A stretch of DNA of 64,000 bases. Source: Elephas maximus indicus (lineage: Eukaryota; Chordata; Mammalia; Proboscidea; Elephantidae). The notes under the pieces are model-generated. The model did no database searches. It had not been told where the DNA came from and worked only from the letters and a program-made list of their open reading frames with translations. A program made the translations under genes and the position numbers. Of this stretch, positions 1 through 12,799 are shown one piece after another; the first letter of the stretch is position 1; every line of letters starts with the position of its first letter. The stretch lies in the NCBI RefSeq assembly GCF_024166365.1, contig NC_064826.1:62203001-62267000 (forward strand), written 5' to 3'.

Positions 1-246
1 GAGAGTCTGCACCACATGCTTGTTGACCAATGACCTGGACACCTGAGCCAAATCCACATACGAAAAGTAAACAGACTCCTGGGCTCACATACCTAGTAAC
101 AGCTTTAACCACCTGACAAAAGGACATGAAAGCTTCAAGGATGCCTATCATCAAAGTAGTTCATACAACCAGTCTACTTGGTGTATCGAAACAAAACAAG
201 AAGCTAGGACACAGTAAGCAAAAATAAAATAAATAAATATAACTCA

Positions 247-1244
247 TTGGTGGCTCAGAGACAACAGTCAATATCAAATCACACGGTGGCTTCAGCAAGC
301 GACCAAAACAAAGAACTAAGAAACCTTCTGGAGGAAGATAAGATCTTGGAATTACTGGAGGTAAAATGCAAAAGATTAATATACAGAGCTCTTCAAGAGA
401 TCAGGAAGGAGATCAGGCAAAATGCAGATCAAGCCAAGGAACACACAGACAAAGCAACAGAGGAACTTAAGAAGGTTATACAAGAACGTAATGACAAATT
501 TAACAGGCTGCAAGAATCCATAGAGAGACAGTAAACAGAAATCCAAAAGATTAACAATAAAATTTCAGAATTAAACAATTCAATAGATAGTCATAAGAGC
601 AGAACTGAGGGAATGGAAGTCAGAATTAGTGAGATTAAAGATAAAGCACTTGACATCAATTTATTTTAGGAAAAATCAGATTAAAAAAACTTCTAAAAAT
701 GGAGAAACCCTAGGAATTACGTGGTACTCTATCAAGAGGAATAACCTATGAGTGATTGGAGTACCAGAACCGGAGGGGTTCACAGAAAATACAGAGAGAG
801 CTGTTGAAGATTTGTTGGCAGAAAACTTCCCTGATATTGTGAAAGATAAGACAATATCTTCTATCCAGTTCACTGAACCCCAAACAGAATAGATCCCAAA
901 AGAAAGTCACCGAGACATAAACAAACTTGACAAAACCAAAGATAAAGAGAGAATTTTAAGAGCAGCTAGGGATAAACAAAAAGTCGTCTAAAAAGGAAAG
1001 TCAATAAGACTAAGCTGGAACTACTCAGCAGAAACCGTGCAGGCAAGAAGGAAATGGGATGACATATATAAAACCCTGAAGGAAAAAAATTGCCAGCCAA
1101 GAATTATATATACAGCAAAACTGTCTCTCACATATGATGGTGAAATTAGGGCATTTCCAGATAAATAGAAGTTAAGTGAATTCGTTAAAAAGAAACCAAA
1201 ATTACAAGAAATACTAAAGGAAGTCCTCTGGTTAGAGAATCAAT
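247..1244 (+). pseudogene. L1 ORF1 remnant (RNA-binding chaperone)
   Basis: The first 95 codons form an open, charged, heptad-rich coiled coil (EIRKEIRQNADQAKEHTDKA). An in-frame TAA at 532-534 interrupts it and the frame goes on (EIQKINNKISELNNSIDSHK). The C-terminal part, about residues KKWDDIYKTL to PKLQEILKEVL at 1045-1225, is recognisable although frame-broken. ORF1p normally packages L1 RNA. Confidence 0.85.
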
Positions 1245-1696
1245 AACATCAGATAACAACCCAAGACTAGAAGACAGAACAGAACAACCAGATATGATTC
1301 AACCCAGATAGGCAAGTCACGAAAGTAAATCAGAGCTAAAGCATTGAAAATAGGGAAACAGAGACATCACTATGCAAAACATGACAACATTAAAACAAAA
1401 AAGAGGGACTAAATAATGTAGTCATAGAACTTTCATATGGAGAGGAAGTCAGGGCAATACCAAGAAATAAAAGATTGGTTTAAATTTAGAAAAACAGTGT
1501 TAAATATTAAGGTAACAACCAAAAAAACTAACAATCCTACACATCAAAATTAAAAAGAAGAAAAACATAGACTCAGCAAATACAAATCAACGACTATGAA
1601 AGAGGAAAAGAAAATTCATAGAGAAAAACCACTCAGCACAGAAAATTAAGTGGAACAAATGACTGTCAACAACACACACAAAAAAATACATCAAAA

Positions 1697-4600
1697 TGAC
1701 AGCATTAAAATCATACCCATTAGTAATTATGCTGAATGTAAATGGATTAAATACACCAATAAAGACAGAGAGAGTGGCAGAAGGGATAAAAAAAAAACAT
1801 GATCTGTCTATACGCTACCTATAAGAGACACACCTTAGACTCAAAGACACAAACTAAAACTCAAAGTATGAAAAAAATATATCAAGCAAACAATAATAAA
1901 AAAAGAGCAGGAGGCAATATTAATCTCTGACAAAAGTCTTAAAAGTAAAAGCCACCACAAAGGATAAGGAAGAACACTATATAATAATATATATAATTTT
2001 TTATATATATCTAAAATATGTAATACATGAGGAGGATATAACCATAATAAATATTTATACACCCAACAACAGGGCTCCAAAATACATAAAAACAAACAAA
2101 CAAAAAAACTCTAACAGCATTGAAAAGAGAAATAGACAGCTCCACAATAATAGCAGGAGATTTCAACACACCACTTTCAGTGAAGGACAAAACATCCAGA
2201 GAGAAGCTCAGTAAAGACATGAAAGATCTAAATGCCACAATCAACCAACTTCATCTCATAGACATATACTCAACACTCCACCCAACAGCAGCTAATTATA
2301 CTTTCTTTTCCCATGCACATGGAACATTCTCCAGAATAGACCAGACACATATTAGGCCACAAAGCAAGCCTTAACAGAGTCCAAAACATTGAAATATTAC
2401 AAAGCATCTTTTCTGACGATAAAGCCATAAGTAGAAATCAGTAACACAAAAAGCAAGGAAAAAAATTCAAAGACATGGAAACTGAACAACACCTTGCTCA
2501 AAAACTAGTGAAGAAATCAAGAATGGAATAAAGAAATTCACAGAATCAGATGAGAATGAAAACACACGCTATCAGAACCTTTGGGACACAACAAAAGCAG
2601 TGCTCAAAGGTCAATTTATAGCAATAAATGCATCCATCCAAAAAGAAGAAAGGGCCAAAATCAAAACATTAACCCTACAACTTGAACAAATAGAAAGAGA
2701 GCAGTAAAAGTAGGCCACGGACACCAGAAGAAAGGGTATAATAAAAATTGGAGCAGAAATAAATAAAATAGAGAATAGAAAAACAATTGAAAGAGTTAAC
2801 AAGACTAAAAGCTGGTTCTTTGAAAGATCAACAAAATCGATAAACCACTGCCAAGCTGACAAAAGAAAAACAGGAGAGGAAGCAAATAACCCGAATAAGA
2901 AATGAGGTGGGCAGTATCACAACAGACCCAACGGAAATTGAAAGAATCATAACAGAATACTATGAAAAATTGTACTCTTACAAATTTGAAAACCTAGAAG
3001 AAATGGACAAATATCTAGAAACATACTACCTACCTAAACTAACACAAAAAGAGGTAAAACAATGAAATAAACCCATAACTAAAGAAGAGATAAAGAGGTA
3101 ATTAAAAAAACTCCCAACAAAAAAACAAAATGGCTGGCTTTGATGGCTTCACTGGAGAATTCTACCAAGCTTTCAGAGGAGAGTTAACACCACTAATACT
3201 AAATGTATTTCAGGTCATAGAAAAAAATGGAGCACTCCCAAACTCATTCTATGAAGCCAGCATAACTCTGATACCAAAAACAGGTAAAGACACCACAAGA
3301 AAATTACAGACTAATATCCCTCATGAACATAGACACAAAAATCCTCAACAAAATTCTAGCCAATAGAACTCAACAACATATCAAAAAAATAATTCACCAC
3401 GACCAAGTGGAATTCATACCAGGTATGCAGGGATGGTTCAACATTAGAAAAACAATCAATGTAATCCATCACATAAATAAAACAACAGATAAGAACCACA
3501 TGGTCTTATCAATTGCTGAGGAAAAGGCAATTGACAAAGTACAACACCCATTCACGATTTAAAAAAAAAAAACCTCTCAGCAAAATAAGAACAGAAAGGA
3601 AATTCCTTAACATAATAAAGGGCATTTACACAAAGCCAACAGCCAACATCATCCTAAATGTAGAGAGTCTGAAAGCATTTCCCTTGAGAACAGTAACCCA
3701 ACAAGGATACCCTTTATCATCACTCTTATTCAACATTGTGCTGGAGGTCCTAGCCAGTGCGATAGGGCAAGAAAAAGAAACAAAGGGCATGCAAATTGGT
3801 AAGGAAGAAGTAAAAGTATCCCTATTTGCAGATGATATGATCTTACACATAGAAAACCCCAAAGAATCCACAAGAAAACTACTGGAATAGAAGATTTCAG
3901 CAAAGTATCAGGATACAAGATAAGAATACAAAAATCAGTTGGATTCCTCTACACCAACAAAGAGAACTTCGAAGAGGAAATCACCAAATCAATACCATTT
4001 ACAATAGCCCCCAAGAAGATAAAATACTTAGGAATAAACCTGAGATGTAAAACACGTATACAAAGAAAACTACAAGACACTACTGCAAGAAACCAAAAGA
4101 GACCTACATAAGTGGAAAAACACAGCTTGCTTATGGATAGGAAGAATCAACATTGTGAAAGTGTCAATTCTACCCAAAGTGACGTACAGATACAATGCAA
4201 TCCTGATCCAAAATCCAACCACACTTTTTAACGAGTTGGAGAAACAAATCAACATCATCATATGGAAAGGGAAGAGGCCCTGGATAAGGAAAACATTACT
4301 GAAGAAGAACAAAGTGAGAGGTCTTACACTGCCTGATTTTAGAACCTATTATATCACCACTTTTTTTTTTTTTTTTTATATCACCACAGCAGTCAAAACA
4401 GCCTGGTAGTGGTGCAACAACAAATATATAAACCAATAGAACAGAATTAAAAATACAGATGTAAATTCACCCACCTATAAGCAGCTGATATTTGACAAAG
4501 GCCCAAAGCCTATTAAATGGGGAAAAGATAGCCTGTTTAACAAATAGTGCTGGCATAGCTGGATATCCATCTGCAAAAAAATGAAACAAGACCCATACTC

Positions 4601-5567
4601 ACACCAAGTACAAAAACTAACTCAAAATGGATCAAAGATCTAAATATAAAATCTAAAATGATAAAGACCATGGAAGAAAAAATAGGGACAATGCCAGCAG
4701 CCCTAATACATGGCATAAACAGAATACAAAACATAACTAACAATGTACAAACACCAGAAGAGAAACTAGATAACTGGGAGCTCCTAAAAATTAAACACTT
4801 ATGCTCATCCAAAGACTTCATCAAGAGAGTAAAAAGACAACCTACAGACTGGGAAAAAAATTTTCGCTAGGACAGATCTGACCAGGGTCTAATCTCTAAT
4901 ATCTACATGATACTGCAAAACCTCAACACCAAAAAGGCAAATAACCCAATTAAAAAATGGGCAAAGGATATGAACACACACTTCACCAAATAAGACAATC
5001 AGGAGGCTAACAGATATATGAGGATATGCTCACCATCATTACCCATTAGAGAAATGCAAATCAAAATTACAGTAAGATATCATCTCACCCCAAATAGGCT
5101 AGCCTTAATCCAAAAAACACAAAATAATATATGTTGAAGAGGTTGTGGAGAGACTGGAACACTTATACATGGTTGGTGGGAATGTAAAATGGTACAACCA
5201 CTTTGGAAATCGATTTGGCGCTTCCCTAAAAAGCTAGAAATAGAACTACCATATGATCCAGCAATCCCACTCCTTGGAACATATCCTAGAGAAACAAGAG
5301 CCTATACACGAATAGATATATGCACACCCATATTCACTGCAGCACTGTTCACAATAGCAAAAAGATGGAAACAACCTAGGTGCCCATCAACAGAAGAACA
5401 GATAAACAAATTATAGTATATTCAACACAATAGAATACTACACAATGATAAAGAACAATGATGAATACTTGAAACATCTCACAACATGGATGAATGTGGA
5501 GGGCATTATGCTGAGTGAAGTCAGTCACCTGCAAAAGAACAAATATTGTATGAGACCACTATTATAA
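1697..5567 (+). pseudogene. L1 ORF2 remnant (endonuclease and reverse transcriptase)
   Basis: It begins near MTALKSYPLVIMLNVNGLNTP at 1697. The endonuclease GDFNTPLS motif lies in the open segment 2120-2374. Reverse-transcriptase pieces lie at 3130-3890, including the catalytic FADDM at about 3827-3841. Thumb and C-terminal segments follow at 4155-4409, 4658-4870 and 5189-5416. Multiple stops and frameshifts; a poly(T) insertion at 4361-4377 adds to the damage. Confidence 0.9.
4361..4377 (-). mobile_element. Poly(T) tract between direct repeats (tail-only insertion?)
   Basis: Seventeen T residues in L1 ORF2, with TATATCACCAC on the left (4350-4360) and again on the right (4377-4387, sharing the last T). 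The other L1 copy at 62890 has neither the T tract nor the duplication. Confidence 0.7.
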
Positions 5568-6572
5568 GAACTCAAGAAAAGGTTGAAACACAGAAAAAAA
5601 AAAAACTTTCTTTGATGGTTACAATGGTGGGGAGGGAAAAAGAGGAGAATTCACTAACTAGATAGTAGACAAGAATTATCTTAGGTCAAGGGAAGGACAA
5701 CACACAATACAAGGGGAGTCAGCACAACCAAAAGCTAAGAAGTTTCCTGAACACAACAAAACACTTCGAGGGACAGAGTAGCAGGGGTGAGGGTCTGGGG
5801 ACCATGGTTTTGGGGGACATCTAGGTCAAGTGGCATAACAAAGTTTATTAAGAAAAGTTCTGCATCCCACTTTGGTGAATGGCGTCTGGGGTCTTAAAAG
5901 CTGGGGATCTGCCATCTAAGATGCATCAACTGGTCCCAAACCACTTGGAGCAAAGGAGAATGAAGAACACCAAAGACACAAGGAAAATACGAGCCCAAGA
6001 GAAAGAACGGGCCACATAAACCAGAGACTCCATCAGCCTGAGACCAGAAGAACTAGATGGGGCCCAACTACCACAAATGACTGCCCTGATGGGGTACGTA
6101 ACAGAGTCCCTGATGGAGCAGGAGAAACGTGGGGTGCAGAATTCAAATTCTAGTAAAAAGATCAGACTTAATGGTCTGACTGAGACTGGAGGGACCCCTG
6201 AAGACATGGCTCCTGGACTCTCTGTTAGCCCAGAACTGAAACCATTCCAGAAGCCAACTCTTCAGACAAGATTAGACTGGACTAAAAAAAACTATAAAAT
6301 ACAAAATGATACTTGTGAAGACAGTGCTTCTTAGCTCAAGTAGATACATGAGACTAAATGGGCAGCTCCTGTCCGGAGGCTAGATGAGAAGGTAAAAAGG
6401 GACAGGAGCTGATTCAATGGACACAGGAAATCCAGGGTGGAAAGGAGGAATGTGCTGTCGCATTATAGGGAGAGCAACTAGGGTCCCATAACAATGTGTG
6501 TATAACTTTTTGTATGAGAAACTAACTTGAACTGTAAACTTTCACTTAAAGCACAATAAAATGAAAAAAAAA

Positions 6573-7276
6573 AAAATGTTCTGCATCCCACTTTGGTGAG
6601 TGGCGTCTGGGGTCTTAAAAGCTAGTGATCGGCCATCTAAGATGCATCGTTTGGTCCCAACCCACCCGGAGCAAAAGAGAACGAAGAACTCCAAGACACA
6701 CGGAAAATATTAGCCCAAGAGACAGAAAGGGCCACATTAACCAATGACTCCATCAGCCTGAGACCAGAAGAACTAGATGGTGCCCAGCTACCACCAATGA
6801 CTGCCCTGACAGGGAACACAGCAGAGAGTCCTTGATGGAGCAGGAGAAAATTGTGGTGCAGAACTCAAGTTCATGTAAAAAGACCAGACTTAATGGTCTG
6901 ACTGAGACTACAGGAACCCCAGAAGACATAGCCCCTGGGCTCTGTTGATCCAGAGCTAAAACCATTTCCAAAACCAACTTTTTAGACAAAGATTAGACTG
7001 GACTGTAAAACATAAAACAATACTCATGAAGAGTGTGCTTCTTAGTTCAAGTAGATACATGAGACCAAATGGACGGCTCCTGTCCGGAGGCAGGATGAGA
7101 TAGGAGCTGGTTGAATGGACACGGGAAACTCAGGGTGGAAAGGGGGAACGTAGTGTCACATTACAGGGATTACAACTAGGGTCACATAACAATATGTGTA
7201 TAAATTTTTGTAATAGAAATGAACTTGAGCTGTAAACTTTCACCTAAAGCACAATAAAAAAAAAAAAAAAGAAAAA
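6573..7276 (+). mobile_element. LINE-1 3' end, tandem to the preceding L1
   Basis: It starts directly after the A-run of the first L1 at the internal 3'UTR point TTCTGCATCCCACTTTGG. It repeats the same 3'UTR to an AATAAA and poly(A) at about 7251-7279. It contains no ORF2. It is either a 5'-truncated insertion into the older tail or a duplicated 3'UTR. Confidence 0.88.
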
Positions 7277-7739
7277 AAATTTAAGAATTAAATCAGATTT
7301 AAGAATCCCAACAAATTGAAAGGAGGACAAATAAAATGAAACCCACTCCAGATATATAATAGTGAAATTTAAGACTGCCAAAGACAAAGAGAAAATCATA
7401 AAAGCAGTAACTGATAAGACAAGAAAATATATAACAGCCAAAAAAATAAATAATAATTAGTAAAAAGACAATGTGAACATCACGATAAAATCACCTAACC
7501 TAATAAATGTATGTAGAACACCTCACCCAACAACTGCAGAATATACATTTTTTACGAGTACACACAGAACATTTATAAACATTTACCATATACTGAGTTA
7601 TAAAGACTCTCAATAAATTTCAAAGGACTAAAATCATACACAGTATATTCTAAAAACAAAAGAAAATCCCTACATGTTTAGAAATATACTTCTAAACAAC
7701 AACTATGTCAAAGAAAAAAAAAACAATTTGTAAGTATGT
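7277..7739 (+). mobile_element. Older LINE-1 fragments (L1M-like)
   Basis: Strongly diverged L1 text: an ORF1-like part about 7290-7445 and an endonuclease/fingers-like part about 7500-7700 (for example GAACACCTCACCCAACAACT). It has no long open frame. It probably belongs with the old L1 that resumes at 9391. Confidence 0.6.
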
Positions 7740-9390
7740 AATAACAAAAAATACTATATATTGGGCAATGGATATGAACAGGCACTTCACTAAAGAAGAC
7801 ATTCAGGCTGCTAACAGATGCATGAGGAAATGCTCTCGATCATTAGCCATTAGAGAAATGCAAATCAAAACTACAGTGAGATTCCATCTCACTCCAACAA
7901 GGCTGGCATTAATCCAAAAAACACAAAATAACAAATGTTGGAGAGGCTATGGAGATACTGGAACACTTATACACTGCTGGTGGGAATGTAAAATGGTACA
8001 AACACTTTGGAAATCGATTTGGTACTTCCTTAAAAAGCTAGAAATAGAACTACCATACGAACCAGCAATCCCACTCCTCAGAATATATCCTAGAGAAATA
8101 AGAGCCTTTACACAAACCGATATATGCACACCATGTTTACTGCAGCACTGTTTACAATAGCAAAAAGATGGAACCAACCAAGGTGCCTGCCCATCGACAG
8201 ATGAATGGATAAATAAATTATGGTATATTCACACAATGGAATACTACACATCGATAACAAACAGTGTTGAATCTATGAAACATTTCATAACATGCAGAAA
8301 CCTGGAAGGTATTATGTTGAGTGAAATTAGTCAGTTGCAAAAGGACAAATATTGTATAAGACCACTTTTATAAGATCTTGAGAAATAGTTTAAGCTGAGA
8401 ACACACTCTCTTGTGGTTACGAGAGGGGGGAGGGAGGGTAGAAGACGGGTATTTACTAAATAGATAATAGAAAAGACCTACTTTATGTGAAGGGAAGGAC
8501 AACACTCAACACAGAGGAGGTTAGCACAACTGGACTAAAATGAAGCAAAGAAGTTTCCTGAATAAACTGAATGCTTCAAAGGTCAGCGAAGCAGGGGCAG
8601 GGGTTTGGGAACTATGATTTCAGGGGACATCTAAGTCAACTGGCATAATAAAAGCTGTTAAGAAAACATTCTGCATCCCACTTTGAAGAGTGGCGTCTGG
8701 GGTCTTAAACACTAGCAAGCGGCCATCTAAAATGCATCAATGAATCTCAACCCACCTGGATCAAAGAAGAATGCAGAACACCAAGGACACAAGGTAATAA
8801 CGAGCCCAAGAGACAGAAAGGGCTACATGAACCAGAGACTACATCATCCTGAGACCAGAAGAACTAGATGGTGCCCAGCCACAACCGTTGACTGCCCTGA
8901 CAGGCAACACAACAGAGAACCCCTGAAGGAGCAGGAGAACAGTAGGATGCAGACCCCAAATTCTCATAAAAAGACCAGACTTAATGATCTGACTGAGACT
9001 AGAAGGACCCCGGTGGTCATGGCCCCCAGACCTGTTGGCCCAGGACAGGAACCATTCCCGAAGCCAACTCTTCAGACATGGATTGGATTGGACAATGTAT
9101 TGGAGAGGGATGCTGGTGAGGTATGAGCTACTTGGATCAGGTGGACACTTGAGACTATGTTGGCATCTCCTGCCTGGAGGGGAGATGGGAGGGTAGAAGG
9201 GCTTAGAAGTTGGCAAAATAGACACGAAAAGAGAGAGTGGAAGGAGGGAGTGGGCTGTCTCATGGTGGGGAGAGTAATTGGGAATAAGTAGCAAGGTGTA
9301 TAAAACTTCTTTTACTGGGTATGTAAGTTTTTATGTGAGAGACTGACTTGATTTGTAAACTTTCACTTAAAGCACAACAGAAATTATTTT
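7740..9390 (+). mobile_element. LINE-1, 5'-truncated, ORF2 C-terminus plus 3'UTR
   Basis: ORF2 C-terminal coding runs from about 7760 ([19 protein letters not shown]) to 8160, part of an open 151-codon segment. The family 3'UTR follows, ending near AAAGCACAACAGAAATT at 9370-9388, where the A-tail is degraded. It interrupts older L1 sequence. Confidence 0.9.
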
Positions 9391-10375
9391 AAAAAACTCC
9401 TATACATCAAAAGATGTTCAGCATCATTAGTCATTAGAGAAAGGAAATTTAAAATGATGAGATACCGCTAAACACCTATTAGAATGACTAAAATTTTAAA
9501 AATGTTGACAATACCTACTGCTCATGAGGATGTAACTGAAAGTTATACATTGAGGTGGAAACACGAAATGGTACAGCCCTTCTGGATAACAATTTGGCTA
9601 TTTTTATAAAATCAAACATATGCTTACCAATGTGATCCAGCAATTTCACTCTTGGGTATTTATCCTATAGTGACCGTTCTTAATTAGGAGACATTTCAAT
9701 TACAGACATTTTTGGTTGTCACAACTGGGGGAGGAGCAAAGTGCTACTGGTATTTAGTGGGTTGGAGACAGGGATGCTGCTAAACATCTACAATACACAG
9801 GACAGCTCCCACAGCAAATAAATATCTGGCCTAAAATATTAATAGTGCTGAGCTTGAGATAGCTTACCACAGAGAAATAAAAACTTTCATTCACAAAAAT
9901 CTATATATACAAAAATTTACACACATGTTTATAGAAGTTCTAGCAATAATCTCTAAAATTTCTATTCATAATTCAAAATTGGAAACAGTCCATCTATCCT
10001 TCAACAGATGAATGGATAAACAAACTGTGGTGAATCCATATAATGGAATACTACACAGCAATAAAAAGCAATGAACTGTTGATACACACCACAACTTGAA
10101 TGATTCTCAAAAGCAATATGCTAAGTGAAACAAGCCCATTGCATATTTAAAAGGTTATATATACTGTATGATTCGTTTTCCATACCATTCTCAAGAAGAC
10201 AAAACTCTAGCGATAGAGAACAGATCAGTTATCGTCAGAGGTCCAGGGAGGAAGGGAAGTGCGACTATAAGGGATGGTATGAAAGAGTTTTTCAGGGTGA
10301 TGGAACTGAACTGTAACCTGATAGTAGTGGTGGTTACACAAATCTACACGTGTGTTAAAATCATACAACTGTAGA
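9391..10375 (+). mobile_element. Old LINE-1 (L1M-like) ORF2 end and 3' region
   Basis: Diverged copy of the ORF2 C-terminal region (ATACATCAAAAGATGTTCAG; AATGGAATACTACACAGCAA), continuing into an older type of 3'UTR up to about 10375. It is split by a MER20 element at 9674-9862. Confidence 0.75.
9674..9862 (+). mobile_element. MER20-like hAT DNA transposon remnant
   Basis: The core GACATTTTTGGTTGTCACAA, then CTACTGGTATTTAGTGGGTT and GGGATGCTGCTAAACATCTA, matches the MER20 consensus as I know it, in sense orientation. It sits inside old L1 sequence. MER20 is a non-autonomous hAT-Charlie element known for carrying regulatory sites in placental mammals. Confidence 0.8.
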
Positions 10376-10404
10376 CCAAAAAAGTTGTTTTCACTATTTG
10401 ATAA

Positions 10405-11180
10405 TTTTTTAGGTTGCAGGATGTAGCTAAAGTCATGTTTAGAAAGAAATTTATAGCCTTAAATGTATATATTAGAAAAGAAGAAAACTGAAAATTAATA
10501 ACTTAAGAAGTTAGAAAAAAATATGAAAATAAACCTAAAGTAAAAGACATTATTAAAGGTGAGAGCAGAATTTAAGAGAAAAATGTAATAGAAGGGTTTA
10601 ATAGTACAAAAATCAGTTCTCTGAAAGCACTTTAAAAACACATCTGGTGAGACTGATGATTGAAAAAAATAAAAAAAAAGGAGAGAGAAGACACAAATAA
10701 CTAAAATATTAGGAACACGAAAAGGGACCTAGTTCTAGAAAACCTACAGACATTAAAACCGACAATAAGAGGATATTAAGGAGACATACCAGCCCTGGGG
10801 CAAAGAGGAGAAGGCAGAAGGGAACAGGAAAGCTGGTAATAGGGAACCCAAGGTTGAGAGGTGAAAAGTGTTGACATGTTGTGGGGTGGTTAACCAATGT
10901 CATAAAACAGTATGTGTAGTGTTTAATGAGAAACGAGTTTGTTCTGTAAACCTTCACCTAAAGTACAATAAATAAAAAAAAAAAAGACAAGAGGATATTA
11001 TAAACAACTTTATGCCAATAATAATGAAAATCTAGATAAAATGGACAAATTCATAGAAAAAAACAGCACTTATCACAACTGACACAAGATTTTGAATCTG
11101 TACTTAAAAAGTCAAAACAAAACTCCAGACCCAAATGACTTAACTGGACATCCATATGGAAAGAAAAAAATAAGGTGACC
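10405..11180 (+). mobile_element. Old LINE-1 ORF2 fragment (L1M-like)
   Basis: Reads like an ancient L1 ORF2 middle region (AAATTTATAGCCTTAAATGT; CAGTTCTCTGAAAGCACTTT; TGACTTAACTGGACATCCAT). It has no useful open frame. It is interrupted at 10779-10988 by a younger L1 tail. Confidence 0.65.
10779..10988 (+). mobile_element. LINE-1 3' tail insertion (about 210 bp) with target-site duplication
   Basis: The last 200 bases of the local L1 3'UTR, ending AATAAATAAAA and an A-run. A 12-base direct repeat, AAGAGGATATTA, flanks it at 10767-10778 and 10989-11000. This is a clean 5'-truncated retroposition event into older L1 sequence. Confidence 0.85.
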
Positions 11181-11210
11181 TCTACTTCACCAGCCACAAA
11201 AGTCTGTTTT

Positions 11211-11400
11211 AGGTGGGCTATAGGCAGTGCAAAAGGTTAGTGCACTTGGCTGCTAACCAAACGGTTGGAGGCTGGAGTCCACCCAGAAGAAAGTCCTGGC
11301 AATTACCTTCTGAAAAATCAGCCACTGGAAACCTTACCGAATACAGTTCTATTCTGACACACATTGCGTTGTCATGAGCTGGCATTGGCTCAACAACTGG
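11211..11400 (+). mobile_element. AfroSINE (tRNA-derived SINE), diverged
   Basis: It carries the A-box-like AGTGCACTTGGCTGCTAACC region, a box-B-like GGCTGGAGTCCACCC and the tail GTCATGAGCTGGCATTGGCT. It has the longer internal form with the GAAAGTCCTGGCAATTACC block. Confidence 0.8.
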
Positions 11401-11849
11401 AGAAACAGATTTAAACGTGAAAAGTAAAACAATAAGGCTTCAGATAAATGATAGAAGAAGACGTCTTCATGACCTTGGAATAAAGAATGTCTTCAGCGGA
11501 CACAAAAAGTTTTGTTTGTAATAGCAACATATTGGAAAAGCATGACTGTCCATAATTACATATTATAGAGCTAACTTCAACAGAATCTTTACCCCAGCAG
11601 GCTGGAATGAGGTTTAGTCAATACACGTTCAGCTTTTTTTCTTTAGTGCTAAAAGTCATCAAAATAATCTGTCTAAAAGCTCCCCACTCAAAGTTTCTCA
11701 AAACGTTTCTTACAGCTTTAACAATCATTTTTACTATGTTGAGTCAAAGTATTTGAGTTTATAATTTTCTGTTTCCCCATGTGTTTTGTTGTATTTTAAC
11801 TTTATGGCTTGTGCCTTTTGTGCCTTATTTAAGAAATTCTTACATATTT
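11401..11849. other. No recognised feature
   Basis: AT-rich sequence. No gene or repeat was recognised in it. Confidence 0.5.
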
Positions 11850-12280
11850 ACTTCCAGCATTTACCCACTGGATCCCAGGGTAATATAAAGAAAGTTTGAC
11901 AGGGCTTATTCACAAAGGTGTGGGTGGAGCATAAGGAAACACAAAGGATAGGGAAGTAGTACCCCTGGCTAGTAACAGTGAGCCCACTGTTACCCCTAAG
12001 GCTGAAGGGGAAGAAGCAAGAGAAAATGCAGAGAGAGTGCACTATGGACAAAGGCCACTTGAAGGGAGCTGGGACACTGGATGGAGGAACACAGTCAATC
12101 TGCAGCAACGCTGCAGTGAGAGAGCCAGGAAAATAAATCCCCAATCTCATTCTCCTCCCTTCCTCTCATCTTCTGGTGGAACTTTCCATTAGCCAAACAT
12201 AAAAGACATTCGATGCAGTGTATACAGTTCAGCTCCCCAGAGTACAATGCAGAATGGAGAAGGGCAGAGATTGCAAAAAT
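11850..12280. repeat. Ancient LTR-like or other interspersed repeat, family unassigned
   Basis: The blocks TTCTGGTGGAACTTTCCATTA and CCCAGAGTACAATGCAGAAT recall a common mammalian repeat, but I cannot name it. Short open stretches here (up to 100 codons) look non-coding. Confidence 0.35.
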
Positions 12281-12720
12281 GGTCATAAATTTTTCCCATC
12301 TTTGTATGCACTCCAAAAGGCAGAGTCTATTTCTCCCCTCTTGAGTTAGCTTGGCCATGTGATTTGCTTTGCCAACGAGGCATCAGCAAACGCGATACAA
12401 GCAGAGGTTTGAAAATCACTTACACATTAGAATTTACAGAACTGTCTTCTTACAGTTTTTTGGATCCCAGAGTAGATCGGTGCTATGTGAAAAATTGTGG
12501 TCTAGCATACTGGATAAGAGACATGTGGACGGTTCACCTTAGCCTTTGGCCAGCCAACAACCAGAATCAATGATTTAGCTGACTGGCAGCTCACCACAGA
12601 TGCATGCGTAAGCCCAGCCAAGACCATCAGAAGAACTGCCCAGCTGAGCTCAGCCCAAACTGCTAACCCACAGAATTTTGAGCCAAATAAAAGATTTGTT
12701 ATGCAGCAAAAGCTAACTTA
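12281..12720 (+). mobile_element. MLT1-like MaLR solo LTR
   Basis: Resembles the MaLR/MLT1 LTR type: AGCTTGGCCATGTGATTTGC near the start and GACCATCAGAAGAACTGCCC, then AAATAAAAGATTTGTTA, its polyadenylation signal, near the end. It is non-coding. Confidence 0.65.
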
Positions 12721-12799
12721 TTCAAGGGGCAAATGAAAGACATCCAGAACAAATTGTAAAATGTTTTAGGCTTTACTTCTCAGTTGAGTTCTTTACATA

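Larger units (their letters stand above)
1..6572 (+). mobile_element. LINE-1, long copy, left end outside window
   Basis: Order seen: 5' region/ORF1 leader, ORF1, ORF2 with endonuclease and reverse transcriptase, then an afrotherian-type 3'UTR of about 1 kb ending in AATAAAATG and an A-run near 6564. Both reading frames are broken by many stops and frameshifts, so the copy is dead. The 3'UTR carries the block around GGCGTCTGGGGTCTTAAAAG that recurs in every L1 3' end of this window and serves as the local family marker. Confidence 0.93.

Noticed and set aside
8839..9294. 151-codon minus-strand ORF
   Set aside because: It lies antisense to an L1 3'UTR and has no recognisable domain.
5640..9390. 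Repeated blocks that could suggest a tandem array or a CRISPR-like layout
   Set aside because: The repeats are hundreds of bases long, irregularly spaced and match L1 3'UTRs. There are no short equal spacers.
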